Below are positions 33,698 through 42,692 of a DNA stretch of 64,000 bases, one piece after another. Within the stretch, counting starts at the first letter, position 1; every line of letters starts with the position of its first letter. Origin of the DNA: Clostridium swellfunianum (lineage in GTDB: Bacteria; Bacillota; Clostridia; Clostridiales; Clostridiaceae); NCBI RefSeq assembly GCF_023656515.1, contig NZ_JAMOFV010000006.1:2333243-2397242 (forward strand). Direction: 5' to 3'. The position numbers and the translations under genes were made by a program. Below the pieces are notes generated by a model. That model worked only from the letters and a program-made list of their open reading frames with translations. It did no database searches and had not been told where the DNA came from.

Positions 33698-34312
33698 CTA
33701 CTCCTCCCCCTTAGAATTGTATATTTCAAGTTCTAAAACAGTATTATAAACATTTTCCGGAAGCAGATAGCTTGCATCTCTTCCTTTCATTATCATTGTC
33801 TTTATTGCAGTTGAAGAAATATCGAAAAGATTAAGGTCTAAAAAAATTATTTCCTTGCCATATTCCTGTTCAACCTTTTTCTTCTGCTCTAAAATTTCTT
33901 CCTTTTTATAGCCTGGTCTATTGAACACCACAAGCCTGCTTGCATTTAAAATCCTGTCTACATTCTTCCAATAACCAAGCTCCACTAGGCAGTCTGCTCC
34001 TGTTATAAAATGCCATTCTGTATCAGGCTCGACAGCTTTAAAATGCTCTAAGGTCTTATAGGTAAAGCTTAAATCTTTTTCTTCTATTTCATAGCTGCTT
34101 ATACTAAATTTCTTTTCATTTCTAACAGCCATTTTAACAAGCTCATATCTTATTCCTGCATCGCTCTTTCGTCTATCCGTCTTATGAGGCGGATTTCCAG
34201 AAGGCATAAAAATAACTTCATCAAGTCCTAATACATTCAGAGCCTCATGTGCAATATAAAGATGTCCATTATGTATCGGATCAAAGGTCCCCCCAAATAT
34301 TCCTTTTTTCAA
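33698..34312 (-). CDS. nadD: Nicotinate-nucleotide adenylyltransferase
   Basis: The 204-residue enzyme makes nicotinate adenine dinucleotide in NAD synthesis. It has the nucleotidyltransferase motif GIFGGTFDPIHNGHLYIAH at the N-terminus, FMPSGNPPHK and the late ISSTAIK. I take TTG 34312 (behind AGAGGTG) as the start, giving LKKGIFGG; the longer frame upstream runs into a dispersed repeat. Length then equals the family norm. Confidence 0.94.
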   Translation of the reverse strand: MKKGIFGGTFDPIHNGHLYIAHEALNVLGLDEVIFMPSGNPPHKTDRRKSDAGIRYELVKMAVRNEKKFSISSYEIEEKDLSFTYKTLEHFKAVEPDTEWHFITGADCLVELGYWKNVDRILNASRLVVFNRPGYKKEEILEQKKKVEQEYGKEIIFLDLNLFDISSTAIKTMIMKGRDASYLLPENVYNTVLELEIYNSKGEE

Positions 34313-34329
34313 TACGTACACCTCTTTTC

Positions 34330-34440
34330 TTATGGTTTTAAGGTAGCACAGCTTACCGTATGAACAGAGAACAGATTCATTGTAGAAACCATTGAGCAAG
34401 GATAGGACTTTCTTTCAGAAGAGAACAGCTTCCTAGATAG
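34330..34440. repeat. Dispersed repeat, diverged copy
   Basis: ATTCATTGTAGAAACC and GGACTTTCTTTCAGAAGAGA with CAGCTTCCTAGAT align in order with parts of the palindromic element at 41597-41743 (TTTTCATCGTAGAAGCC; AGACTTTCTTATTTCAGCGA; CGGCTTTCTAGAT). The terminal TTTTAAAAC ends are not seen. Confidence 0.45.
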
Positions 34441-34485
34441 AGCTACCCATATGGCCTCGCGGGAATCTGACACTACCTTTTTAAA

Positions 34486-34538
34486 AAAAGCACGTATTTA
34501 TTGTAGGATTTATATTCTTTACAAAAATACATGCTTTT
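34486..34538 (-). terminator. Terminator after yhbY
   Basis: AAAAGCATGTATTT pairs with AAATACGTGCTTTT (one mismatch) and is followed by T on the minus strand, close to the yhbY stop. Confidence 0.75.
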
Positions 34539-34554
34539 GATGCTACCTATGCAG

Positions 34555-34845
34555 TTATGGCAATTCTATCTTTGGTTTCTTTTCTGACTTCCTGTAGATT
34601 ACAAGCTTGTTGCCTATAGCTTGAATTCCTTCGCAGCCAAGCTCAGAACAGATTATGTCTGAAGCTTCTCTTGCTTCATATCCGCTGTTGTTTAAAACCT
34701 TTATCTTTAATATCTCTCTTGCTTCAAGGGCTTCATCCAGCTGTCTGAAGAAGGTGTCTTCAAGACCGCCTTTTCCTATTTGAAAAATAGGCTCCATAGT
34801 GTTAGCAAGAGACCTTAAATAACTTCTTTGCTTGCTTGTTATCAT
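34555..34845 (-). CDS. yhbY: YhbY-type (CRM domain) RNA-binding protein
   Basis: The 96-residue CRM-domain protein has LTSKQR-like start MITSKQRSYLRSLANTMEPI, FQIGKGGLEDTF and the late VIYRKSEKK. CRM proteins bind pre-50S ribosomal RNA and help assembly. It lies 18 nt after obg, a common Firmicute order. Confidence 0.93.
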   Translation of the reverse strand: MITSKQRSYLRSLANTMEPIFQIGKGGLEDTFFRQLDEALEAREILKIKVLNNSGYEAREASDIICSELGCEGIQAIGNKLVIYRKSEKKPKIELP

Positions 34846-34863
34846 TTAATGGTTTCACTCCTA

Positions 34864-36138
34864 TTACAGTAAAAATTCAAATTCAAAATCGTTCAATCTT
34901 ACAATATCTCCGTCTTGAATGCCAATTTCCATAAGTTTGTCAAGAACACCCTTGTTTCTTAGAACCTTATGGAAATACTTCAAGTGGTCAGGATCATTTA
35001 CATTCACGCTGGCAAGAAGTCTGTCAACAAAGCTTCCTTCAACAACGTAAACTCCATCTTCTCTTCTGATATCGTAAGTAAATCTCTTTTCTTCTGGAAT
35101 AAACTTATCTTCTTCAGCTATTTCAAGCTCCTGTACAGGTATTGTGGTTAGTATTCTTGCAGCTTCCTTTAAAAGCTCCTCAACGCCTGTATTTGTGGCT
35201 CCAGAAATCTTGAATACCTTGTCATAGCCAAGCTCATTAACTTTTTTCTTGAAGTCTTCAAAAACCTCTTCATCATAAAGCATATCAGCTTTGTTTGCTG
35301 CAATTATTTGAGGTCTATCCCAAAGCTTAACGCTGTACTTTCTAAGTTCTTCGTTTATCTTTAAGAAATCATCAAAAGCATCTCTTCCTTCTACACCGGA
35401 AATGTCAACTACGTGTATAAGAAGTCTTGTTCTTTCAATGTGTCTTAAAAAGTCTAGTCCAAGTCCAACGCCTTCAGCTGCACCTTCTATTATACCAGGA
35501 ATATCTGCCATTACAAAGCTTTGAACTCCTGGCACACTTACCACCCCAAGGTTTGGCTTTAAGGTTGTAAAATGATAGTTTGCTATCTTTGGTCTAGCCT
35601 TTGAAACTACAGATAAAAGAGTTGATTTTCCTACGTTAGGAAAGCCTATAAGACCAACGTCTGCAAGAAGCTTAAGCTCAAGCTCAATGTTTCTTTCCTC
35701 TCCAGGCATTCCTGGCTCTGCAAAGTTTGGTGCCTGTCTTGTAGCAGTTGCAAATCTAACGTTTCCTCTTCCGCCTTTTCCGCCTTTTGCAATTACAATA
35801 GAATCTCCAGGGTGTGAAAGGTCTGCCATTATCTTATTTGTCTCAACATCTCTAATTATGGTCCCCATTGGCACCTTAATGTGCAAATTTTCTCCATTCT
35901 TTCCAAAGCAGTTGGAGCCTGAACCATTTGTACCTCTCTCAGCAGCATACTTTCTCTTGTAAGTAAAGTCTAAAAGAGTAGTCATGTTAGGGTCAACTGT
36001 TAAAACTATATCTCCACCCTTTCCGCCATCTCCTCCATCCGGTCCGCCAAGAGGAATATACTTCTCTCTTCTAAAGGAAACAGAACCATCTCCTCCATCA
36101 CCTGATTTAACAAATACTTTAACTCTGTCAATAAACAT
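34864..36138 (-). CDS. obg: Obg GTPase
   Basis: The 424-residue protein has three domains. The glycine-rich Obg fold is residues 1-157 ([35 protein letters not shown]). The G domain has [33 protein letters not shown] and ANKADM. A C-terminal OCT domain follows from about residue 345. It is involved in 50S assembly, stress response and, in Bacillus, sporulation entry. ATG follows AAAGGTGG. It has its own promoter (36209-36237) after the L27 terminator. Confidence 0.97.
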   Translation of the reverse strand: MFIDRVKVFVKSGDGGDGSVSFRREKYIPLGGPDGGDGGKGGDIVLTVDPNMTTLLDFTYKRKYAAERGTNGSGSNCFGKNGENLHIKVPMGTIIRDVETNKIMADLSHPGDSIVIAKGGKGGRGNVRFATATRQAPNFAEPGMPGEERNIELELKLLADVGLIGFPNVGKSTLLSVVSKARPKIANYHFTTLKPNLGVVSVPGVQSFVMADIPGIIEGAAEGVGLGLDFLRHIERTRLLIHVVDISGVEGRDAFDDFLKINEELRKYSVKLWDRPQIIAANKADMLYDEEVFEDFKKKVNELGYDKVFKISGATNTGVEELLKEAARILTTIPVQELEIAEEDKFIPEEKRFTYDIRREDGVYVVEGSFVDRLLASVNVNDPDHLKYFHKVLRNKGVLDKLMEIGIQDGDIVRLNDFEFEFLL

Positions 36139-36208
36139 AAATCTACCACCTTTATATCAACAACTATTAGGCTGATTTCTCAAATTCCATAAATATATTA
36201 TTGACTAA

Positions 36209-36237
36209 TTTATATATTTTATTTTACACTTCTACAA
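36209..36237 (-). promoter_or_regulatory. Promoter of obg-yhbY
   Basis: On the minus strand TTGTAG (36237-36232), 17-nt spacer, TATAAA (36214-36209), about 70 nt ahead of the obg ATG. Confidence 0.5.
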
Positions 36238-36264
36238 ATTGTTAAATAAATTCACCATATTTAA

Positions 36265-36286
36265 AAAGCACCCATAAGGGTGCTTT
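36265..36286 (-). terminator. Terminator of the rplU-prp-rpmA operon
   Basis: AAAGCACCC/GGGTGCTTT is a 9-bp stem with a 4-nt loop and T-run on the minus strand, right after the L27 stop. Confidence 0.9.
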
Positions 36287-36292
36287 AACTTA

Positions 36293-36595
36293 TTACTCAG
36301 CTATTTGTTCTTCAACATCAACTGGGTAAACACTTGCTTTTTTCTTGTCTCTTCCAAGTCTTTCGTATCTAACGATACCATCAACTGTAGCGAAAAGAGT
36401 ATCATCTTTTCCCTTACCAACGTTAGTTCCTGGATGAAGCTTAGTTCCTCTTTGTCTTACTAATATGTTTCCAGCAAGAACAAATTGTCCGTCAGCACAT
36501 TTAACACCAAGTCTCTTGGATTCACTGTCTCTACCGTTTCTTGAGCTACCTACTCCTTTTTTGTGAGCAAATAACTGAAGGTTCATAACTAGCAT
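36293..36595 (-). CDS. rpmA: Ribosomal protein L27 (with N-terminal extension)
   Basis: The 100-residue L27 carries the Firmicute N-terminal extension [20 protein letters not shown]; cleavage after LQLF by the Prp protease is known in this group and exposes AHKKG, which reaches the peptidyl-transferase centre. The prp gene is adjacent. ATG at 36595 follows GAGGAGG. Confidence 0.97.
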   Translation of the reverse strand: MLVMNLQLFAHKKGVGSSRNGRDSESKRLGVKCADGQFVLAGNILVRQRGTKLHPGTNVGKGKDDTLFATVDGIVRYERLGRDKKKASVYPVDVEEQIAE

Positions 36596-36599
36596 AGTA

Positions 36600-36926
36600 T
36601 TACACCTCCTCTAATTCAACTTTTATATAATCACCGTAATTTCCTTCTATACTTTTCATTCCAATAAGCATAGTTTCTAATAGTGTCTGACACTTGTCTA
36701 TGTCCTCTAGAGAAAGCTGCCTAAAATCCATGCTTAAGAAACCATCCTCAAGTGATATAGCAGGTTTTACACCTAAAACATCAGTTACACCATTAGCAAT
36801 GGTAAGCGATACTGCCGAAACAGCACTGCATACCATATCATATCCTTCGTCTACGGACTCAGCGTGTCCACTTAGATTTACAGATATGATATTGTCCGAA
36901 TCCTTTTTAAAAATCGCACTAATCAT
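36600..36926 (-). CDS. prp: Ribosomal-processing cysteine protease Prp
   Basis: The 108-residue protein of the YsxB/Prp family has [20 protein letters not shown]: His near residue 21 and Cys near residue 33 form the catalytic pair. It trims the L27 N-terminus. The gene lies between rplU (3 nt before) and rpmA (4 nt after), the standard order. Confidence 0.95.
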   Translation of the reverse strand: MISAIFKKDSDNIISVNLSGHAESVDEGYDMVCSAVSAVSLTIANGVTDVLGVKPAISLEDGFLSMDFRQLSLEDIDKCQTLLETMLIGMKSIEGNYGDYIKVELEEV

Positions 36927-36929
36927 ATA

Positions 36930-37241
36930 TTAAGCGTTTATCTTTTCGATTTGGATCTTAGTAAATGGTTGTCTGTGGCCTTGCTTTCTTCTGTAGTCTT
37001 TCTTTCTCTTATACTTGAAAACTATAATCTTCTTAGCTTTTCCTTGTGCTAATACTTTAGCAGAAACGCTAGCTCCTTCAACTACAGGCTTACCAACTAC
37101 TAAACCATCTTCCTTACCAACTGCTAAAACGCTGTTAAGTTCAACTGTTCCATCTACTTCTGCATCTAGCTTTTCAACGTAGATAACGTCTCCCTCTTTA
37201 ACTTGGTACTGTTTTCCTCCAGTAGCAATAATTGCGTACAT
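36930..37241 (-). CDS. rplU: Ribosomal protein L21
   Basis: The 103-residue L21 starts [20 protein letters not shown] and contains [20 protein letters not shown], the family's basic C-terminal signature. It binds 23S rRNA. Start is ATG 37241 behind GAGGAGGTG; the six codons upstream in frame overlap the ribosome binding site. An L21 leader RNA precedes it. Confidence 0.97.
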   Translation of the reverse strand: MYAIIATGGKQYQVKEGDVIYVEKLDAEVDGTVELNSVLAVGKEDGLVVGKPVVEGASVSAKVLAQGKAKKIIVFKYKRKKDYRRKQGHRQPFTKIQIEKINA

Positions 37242-37244
37242 TAA

Positions 37245-37326
37245 AATACACCTCCTCAAACCAGTCTCGCCATCTCAGGTACACTCAAAAGTGATTTAAA
37301 CCTTATGTGTGCGGTCTACAAAAGCC
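37245..37326 (-). promoter_or_regulatory. Ribosomal protein L21 leader
   Basis: The minus-strand leader holds GACCGCACACATAAGG, then GGTTTAAATCACTTTTGAGT and GTACCTGAGATGGCGAGACT just ahead of the L21 ribosome binding site. This matches the known Firmicute L21 leader that lets L21 regulate its own operon. Confidence 0.75.
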
Positions 37327-37355
37327 ATTTTAACACACAGGGTCAGGTTTGTAAA
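37327..37355 (-). promoter_or_regulatory. Promoter of rplU-prp-rpmA
   Basis: On the minus strand TTTACA (37355-37350), 17-nt spacer, TAAAAT (37332-37327), placing the start of transcription at the edge of the L21 leader. Confidence 0.6.
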
Positions 37356-37361
37356 GAAGAA

Positions 37362-38804
37362 TTACCCATATATCTTGTATTTTTTCATGTTTTCTATGTG
37401 ATTTGAAAGAATTAGCGGTTCTATTTTAAAATATTTCTCTTCTTCTACAAATTTTACGTATATGTTAAGCTCTCTACCGACAATGCTGTCTATAAACCCA
37501 GCAAGCTGTTTTTCTATGTCTGCCTTATATGTTTTATTAAGTTCTAGATATATATGTTTGCACTTATGCTCTTTCACAAGCTTCTCTACTTCGTTTCCTA
37601 TAATTTCGGTTAAGTACCAAAGCCTTATCCTTCTGCCCCTGCCCATACAGCTGCTGCATTCTTCTTCAATATATTCTGCTATTGGCTTGCCCTTTCGCTC
37701 CCTTGCTATCTGCACTAAATTAAGTTCGGTAAAAGGGTAAATATTTGTTTTTCTTTTATCTCCTTCAAAAGCTGCCTTTAGGGTGCTTATAACCTTCTCT
37801 TTGTATTCCTGCTTCTGCATATCTATAAAATCCACAAGTATTATTCCTGATAGATTTCTGAGCCTTACCTGTCTTGCTATTTCCTCTGCAGCTTTTATAT
37901 TTGTATCAAAAACAGTTTTTTCTATACTGCTTCCCTTAGTATTTTTGCCTGAGTTTACATCAATAACCTGCATAGCCTCAGTTTTGTCTATAACTATGTA
38001 GGAGCCTTCTGAAAGCTGCACCTCACGCTCTCTAAGCTTTAATATTTCTTTTTCTATTCCATAGCTTGCAAACAATGTTCTGCTGTCTTTGTGAAGCTTA
38101 AGGCTGCAGTTTAGTTCCTTAGCAAGCTCTAAAAACTTCTTAAAGTAATTATAGTGTTCTTCACTGTCCACTATAACACTTTCAGTTTCTTCATCTACAA
38201 CATCGCGTATTAGTTTTTCAATTATCCCCTCGCCGCTGTATAAGAGCTTAGTCTTAGTTGAATACTGGCTTTCTCTTTTTATTTCGGAATAAATACTGTA
38301 AAGCTGCTCAATTTCCCTGTTGATTATCTCCACAGCAACCTTAACTGCATTGGTTCTTAAGGTTATCCCTACATCCTCAGGCCTGACTGAACTTTCTTTC
38401 ACACTTGCCTTGAAGCTCTCATCCTTAATCTTTTTAGAAAAATTTATGCCCTTGTTCAAGGTTTCAAGCACAACATATCTTCCAGGTATAGTTATGGCGC
38501 TGGTGACTTTAGGTCCCTTGTCTCCAACAGCTTCCTTTAATACCTCCACCATAATTTCATCATTTTTCTTTATGTTAGTATTATTAAACTTTCTGTCCAA
38601 ATACATGTAACAATTTTTTTCATAGCCAATATCAATAAAAGCGCATTTTATAGCAGGAACAATGTTTTTCACTACACCCTTGTATATCTGCCCAGGCTGA
38701 GGCTCTGAAGTTTGTTCTTCAATAAGACATTCAATAAGGGTTCCATCCTTTAAAACAGCTGCTCTTAAAAAGTTTTCTTTTCTCTCTATGTAAATTTCCT
38801 TCAA
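37362..38804 (-). CDS. rng: Ribonuclease G/E family protein
   Basis: The 480-residue RNase E/G-type endonuclease has an S1 RNA-binding region (GQIYKGVVKNIVPAIKCAFI, about residues 37-56) and the catalytic part with MQVIDVNSGKNTKG and ILVDFIDMQ (metal-binding Asp residues). The zinc-link CSSCMGRG is near residue 407. It processes rRNA and mRNA. TTG start behind AGAGGTG. It lies between rplU and the TIGR03936 gene, as in many Clostridia. Confidence 0.93.
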   Translation of the reverse strand: MKEIYIERKENFLRAAVLKDGTLIECLIEEQTSEPQPGQIYKGVVKNIVPAIKCAFIDIGYEKNCYMYLDRKFNNTNIKKNDEIMVEVLKEAVGDKGPKVTSAITIPGRYVVLETLNKGINFSKKIKDESFKASVKESSVRPEDVGITLRTNAVKVAVEIINREIEQLYSIYSEIKRESQYSTKTKLLYSGEGIIEKLIRDVVDEETESVIVDSEEHYNYFKKFLELAKELNCSLKLHKDSRTLFASYGIEKEILKLREREVQLSEGSYIVIDKTEAMQVIDVNSGKNTKGSSIEKTVFDTNIKAAEEIARQVRLRNLSGIILVDFIDMQKQEYKEKVISTLKAAFEGDKRKTNIYPFTELNLVQIARERKGKPIAEYIEEECSSCMGRGRRIRLWYLTEIIGNEVEKLVKEHKCKHIYLELNKTYKADIEKQLAGFIDSIVGRELNIYVKFVEEEKYFKIEPLILSNHIENMKKYKIYG

Positions 38805-38875
38805 AACTAAACACCTCTTTATATAGGAATAAATGAGCTTAACAATGAAAATAATCCATTATTAAGCCCCCTATA

Positions 38876-39589
38876 TTATAACCTTACATAGTCACAAAGT
38901 GAAACATATTTATCCTTAAGCTGAACATACATGTCTTCTCTCATTATGTCAACAAAGGCATCTTCCTTTATCCCTGCTGTATTGTTCTTTATAAATTGAG
39001 CCAAAAGATCTGCGGAAAGATTTTCTCTGCTGCCGCTTGAAACTAAGGCTGTAATTCTAACACAGTCTTCTTCAATTGTGTAGGAAAAATCTCTAATCAT
39101 GCCCCTAATGTTAATAAGCTTTTCTCCGTTTTTAGTTTTTTTAATTATATTCCACTCAGATTGCTCAAATAGCTTTGAAAACTCCTCTGATAGTTTTTCG
39201 ATGCTGCTGTATTTTATAGTTATTATATATTTTGCTGCATCCACCAAAGCCATGGAAGGTGGTACTTTTTTGCCTTCTCCTGCTTCTTTCACAGGAGCAG
39301 CGTCTAAAAGCCTTACTCCAGCAGGCGCGTTGTTATTAAAATCAGCAATTATTTTGCTTTCAGAAACCTCTTCTGTAAGCACTATATCCATATATTCGCC
39401 TGTGGAATACATTCCAACAGAAAGCGGCTGAGCAAGCGAGGTACTCATATGCGGGTTAAAGCCCTTTGAATATTCTACAGGAAGCTGTGACCTTCTTACA
39501 ACTCTCTGAATAGTTCTTAAAAGATCTAAATGAGAAACAAATTTAATGTCCTTTTCCTTACTGAACTTTACGAGATATCGCACCTTCAA
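38876..39589 (-). CDS. TIGR03936 family radical-SAM-associated protein
   Basis: The 237-residue protein starts KVRYLVKFSKEKDIKFVSHL and continues SQLPVEYSKGFNPHMSTSLA, the DUF2344/TIGR03936 signature. Members occur almost always next to a TIGR03960 radical SAM protein. Function is unknown; a link to RNA modification or ribosomal context has been inferred from location. The TTG start at 39589 lies 32 nt inside the end of the TIGR03960 gene, so translation is probably coupled. Confidence 0.92.
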   Translation of the reverse strand: MKVRYLVKFSKEKDIKFVSHLDLLRTIQRVVRRSQLPVEYSKGFNPHMSTSLAQPLSVGMYSTGEYMDIVLTEEVSESKIIADFNNNAPAGVRLLDAAPVKEAGEGKKVPPSMALVDAAKYIITIKYSSIEKLSEEFSKLFEQSEWNIIKKTKNGEKLINIRGMIRDFSYTIEEDCVRITALVSSGSRENLSADLLAQFIKNNTAGIKEDAFVDIMREDMYVQLKDKYVSLCDYVRL

Positions 39590-41417
39590 AACACTTCCCT
39601 TCTCTAAAGTTTACATTAACTCCGCATAGTGTACAGCCTAGTCTGCAGTCTGGAGTAAGGCTTGCACTCTTAGCCTTTTCATTTTCCTTTATTAAAAACT
39701 CCTTATCTACTCCAATATCAATGAAGTCCCAAGGAAGTATTTCTTCATAGCTTCTGTCTCTATAAGCATAAAAATCTCCGTCAACCCCGCACTCTTTAAA
39801 AGCATCCATCCAAATATCAAAGTTAAAGTACTCTGACCAGCCGTCAAATCTTGCGCCTTTTTCAAAGGCTTTTATAAGCACGTCACAAAGTCTTCTGTCT
39901 CCTCTTGCAAAGATAGCTTCAAGATAGCTCACGTAGGATTCATGCCAGCTGTAGCTTATAGCTCTGCTCTTTATAGTGCCTCTTATAGCTCTTATTTTTT
40001 CTCTTACAAGCTCCATTTTGTCCTGAGCTACCCATTGGAAAGGAGTAAAAGGCTTAGGCACAAAAATTGAGCTGCTTGCAGAAACCTTAAGACCTTTGTT
40101 TCTTATATCCTTAGGAACTTTATAGTATTCCTCAACTACCTTTTCAGTCAAATAAGCTATTCCTTTTACGTCCTCCATCTCTTCGTATGGAAGGCCTATC
40201 ATAAAGTAAAGCTTTATAGTTGACCAGCCTGATTCAAAGGCGCTTCTAACAGAGGTTATTAAATCTTCCTCAGTAACGCCCTTGTTTATTACGTCTCTCA
40301 TTCTTTGAGAACCTGCTTCAGGAGCAAAGGTTAAGCCTGATTTTCTAACCTTTTGAATTTCCTTTATTAAATCTACTGAGAATGAATCTATTCTCAAGGA
40401 TGGCAGAGAAACCCCTACTTTTTTATCCTGATATTTTAAAACCATTGATTGAACAAGGTTTTCTATATCTGAATAGTCGCAGATGCTTAGAGAAGATAGT
40501 GAAACCTCTTCATAGCCTGTATTTAGTATCAGGCCTTCCACCTGCTCCATAAGCTTTGAGGTTGTCTTCTCTCTAACAGGCCTATAGATTATTCCAGCTT
40601 GGCAGAAGCGGCAGCCTCTTGTACAGCCTCTGAAGGTTTCCAGCACTATTCTATCGTGAACTATTTCAGTGTAAGGTACTATCAATTTATCTGGGAACAC
40701 ATTATCATTTAAATTTGTTATTATTCTCTTTTTAACCTTAGCTGGTACATCCTCATGTATTGGCTTCATTTCCTTTATTGTATCGTCTTCCTTGTAGGAA
40801 ACCTCGTAAAGGCTTGGTACATAAACACCTTGAAGCTTTGCAGCAGCTCTTAAAAATTCCTTCTTACCCTTTAGCTTATATTCCTTGTAAAGGTCTAGAA
40901 GCTCATTAATAATTTCTTCTCCCTCGCCTATAACAAACATATCTGCAATGTCGTATAAAGGTTCTGGATTGTAAGCGCAAGGCCCGCCGCACATAACTAT
41001 AGGATGCTCCTCGCCTCTTTGTGAAGCTCTAACAGGAATTTCTGCCATATCAAGCATGTTTAGAATATTTGTATAGCTCATCTCATACTGAAGAGTGAAG
41101 CCTAAAAAATCAAATTCTGCTAGTGAGTCCTTGCTTTCAATGGCATAAAGAGGAATGTTGCTTTCTCTTAAAAGCTTTTCCATGTCTGGCCATGGTGTAA
41201 AAGCTCTTTCGCAAAAGGTGTCTTCTCTTTCATTTAAAACATAATAAAGTATTTTAGTTCCAAGGTGAGACATTCCTACTTCATATACATCTGGAAAGCA
41301 AAAGGCATATCTAATATCAACCTTGCTAGGGTCCTTGCTTGCAGAGTTAAACTCTCCACCAATGTATCTAGCTGGCTTTTCAACTCTATATAAAATATCA
41401 TCCGTAACTTTGTTCAT
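39558..41417 (-). CDS. TIGR03960 family radical SAM protein
   Basis: The 619-residue protein has a B12-binding-like N-terminal domain (FCFPDVYEVGMSHLGTKILY; MCGGPCAYNPEPLYDIADMF). The radical SAM cluster motif is CTRGCRFCQAG near residue 270 (CxxxCxxC), and the C-terminal Cys group is CRLGCTLCGV. It should bind a 4Fe-4S cluster and S-adenosylmethionine; the reaction is not known. Start is ATG 41417 behind AAAGGAGG. It overlaps the TIGR03936 gene. Confidence 0.93.
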   Translation of the reverse strand: MNKVTDDILYRVEKPARYIGGEFNSASKDPSKVDIRYAFCFPDVYEVGMSHLGTKILYYVLNEREDTFCERAFTPWPDMEKLLRESNIPLYAIESKDSLAEFDFLGFTLQYEMSYTNILNMLDMAEIPVRASQRGEEHPIVMCGGPCAYNPEPLYDIADMFVIGEGEEIINELLDLYKEYKLKGKKEFLRAAAKLQGVYVPSLYEVSYKEDDTIKEMKPIHEDVPAKVKKRIITNLNDNVFPDKLIVPYTEIVHDRIVLETFRGCTRGCRFCQAGIIYRPVREKTTSKLMEQVEGLILNTGYEEVSLSSLSICDYSDIENLVQSMVLKYQDKKVGVSLPSLRIDSFSVDLIKEIQKVRKSGLTFAPEAGSQRMRDVINKGVTEEDLITSVRSAFESGWSTIKLYFMIGLPYEEMEDVKGIAYLTEKVVEEYYKVPKDIRNKGLKVSASSSIFVPKPFTPFQWVAQDKMELVREKIRAIRGTIKSRAISYSWHESYVSYLEAIFARGDRRLCDVLIKAFEKGARFDGWSEYFNFDIWMDAFKECGVDGDFYAYRDRSYEEILPWDFIDIGVDKEFLIKENEKAKSASLTPDCRLGCTLCGVNVNFREGKCFEGAISRKVQ

Positions 41418-41596
41418 TAGTTTCCTCCTTTGTAGTAACACTGGGTAGTTTAAGTGTCTTATTCCATTACAAAAACTGAGCAACCTAAAATGTCAGCTTA
41501 TGCCCACAAGTTTGTCGTCAACACTCATTTATAGTTTTTACCTCACAAACTGCCCGTTAAAGCCAATTTAAGACTTTAACCTCATGAATTAAGTTC

Positions 41597-41743
41597 TGTT
41601 TTAAAATAGTTTTGATGCAGAGGGAAAATTTTCATCGTAGAAGCCTTAGGGCTTCAAAACAAAGGAAAGCTTAGACTTTCTTATTTCAGCGAACGGCTTT
41701 CTAGATGAAGCTTCCCTTTGCAAATCAGCACTATTTTAAAACA
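41597..41743. repeat. Large palindromic element
   Basis: TGTTTTAAAATAGT (41597-41610) and ACTATTTTAAAACA (41730-41743) are exact inverted copies. Inward, GCAGAGGGAA...TTCATCGTAGAAGCC pairs with GGCTTTCTAGATGAAGCTTC and TTCCCTTTGC with a few bulges, so about 50 nt per arm can pair. The centre holds AAGGAAAG/CTTTCTT. Related copies are at 28937-29005 and 34330-34440. It fills the 390-nt gap between the TIGR03960 gene and the M50 gene and has no ORF. Confidence 0.65.
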
Positions 41744-41804
41744 AAGCCTTAGCATAAATCACGTTATATTTTAACATTTAAAAGCATTAATAACAATTGC
41801 TTAA

Positions 41805-42659
41805 TCAAATGTTTTCTTCCCTTATATCCATAAAATCCTCGAGATTTATGTTTCCATGCACCTTGAGGGCGTCAATAAGCTCCTCTTCGTAGATGATATC
41901 CATTACCTTCATATCGTCATCAAGAATGGTGAAGATGTTGTATTTGCTTTTGTCCACAAGACTCAAAGTTGTTATGAGATCTTTTTTGTAATGCACGGAG
42001 ATGCCCTTATTTTCAATATAGCCATGCTTTAGAAATTTAATCTTCTTTTTAACAATATCCGCCATAATAATATAAACTATCCTTTCCTTTTCCTTATAGG
42101 ATGAATGAATAATAAAAGCTGAAATTATACCAATATTTATGTTTATGGTTTTAAAAAACAGCAGAAATATAAAAATCAACAGCAGCACCGCGCCTTGAAT
42201 AATGCTGCATTTTATCATAAGCTCATTGGCTCTTTTATAAATTGTTTTAAGACTAAGCACTGCTCTAAGAACTCGTCCCCCATCCAGAGGAAAAGCGGGT
42301 ATAAGATTAAAAAGGCCTATGGTCAAATTGCCCATATACAGAGGATAAAAGATATCCCCTACATAAGTTCTATATAAAAAATAAAAAACAGCCGCTGCTG
42401 TCAAATTTAATACTGGCGCAGACAAGGATATGATTATATCCTGTTTTGGAGTTGCATCATCCAATTCTTTAAGTGAAAGCCTTGCCCCAATGGGAAGTAT
42501 TTCAATATCGAAGCCTGAAAAGCCAAGTATAAGCGCTGTTATATAATGAGTAAATTCATGTAAAAGCACAATTAAAAAGGCCATTGCTACCTGACCTTTA
42601 AAACCTATAAATAATAAAAATAAAAAATATGGGAAGAAGAATTTATTAACCTTTATCAA
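41805..42659 (-). CDS. M50 site-2 protease (SpoIVFB-like)
   Basis: The 284-residue membrane metalloprotease has LLHEFTHYITALILGFSGFD (HExxH near residue 32) and LIPAFPLDGGRVLRAVLSL (third zinc ligand Asp, near residue 130). Four or more membrane segments are followed by a cytoplasmic CBS-like tail. In Bacillus SpoIVFB activates pro-sigma-K during sporulation. The neighbouring gene is SpoIVFA-like, matching that role. The TTG start at 42659 lies 6 nt after GGAGG; the six codons upstream overlap the site. Confidence 0.87.
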   Translation of the reverse strand: MIKVNKFFFPYFLFLLFIGFKGQVAMAFLIVLLHEFTHYITALILGFSGFDIEILPIGARLSLKELDDATPKQDIIISLSAPVLNLTAAAVFYFLYRTYVGDIFYPLYMGNLTIGLFNLIPAFPLDGGRVLRAVLSLKTIYKRANELMIKCSIIQGAVLLLIFIFLLFFKTININIGIISAFIIHSSYKEKERIVYIIMADIVKKKIKFLKHGYIENKGISVHYKKDLITTLSLVDKSKYNIFTILDDDMKVMDIIYEEELIDALKVHGNINLEDFMDIREENI

Positions 42660-42692
42660 GTGATGCCTCCATAACAAATTGCTGCAAAGGTG

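Noticed and set aside
34313..34399. Longer N-terminus for NadD
   Set aside because: The extra 29 codons overlap a dispersed repeat and are not part of the family; TTG 34312 has a good ribosome binding site and gives the usual length.
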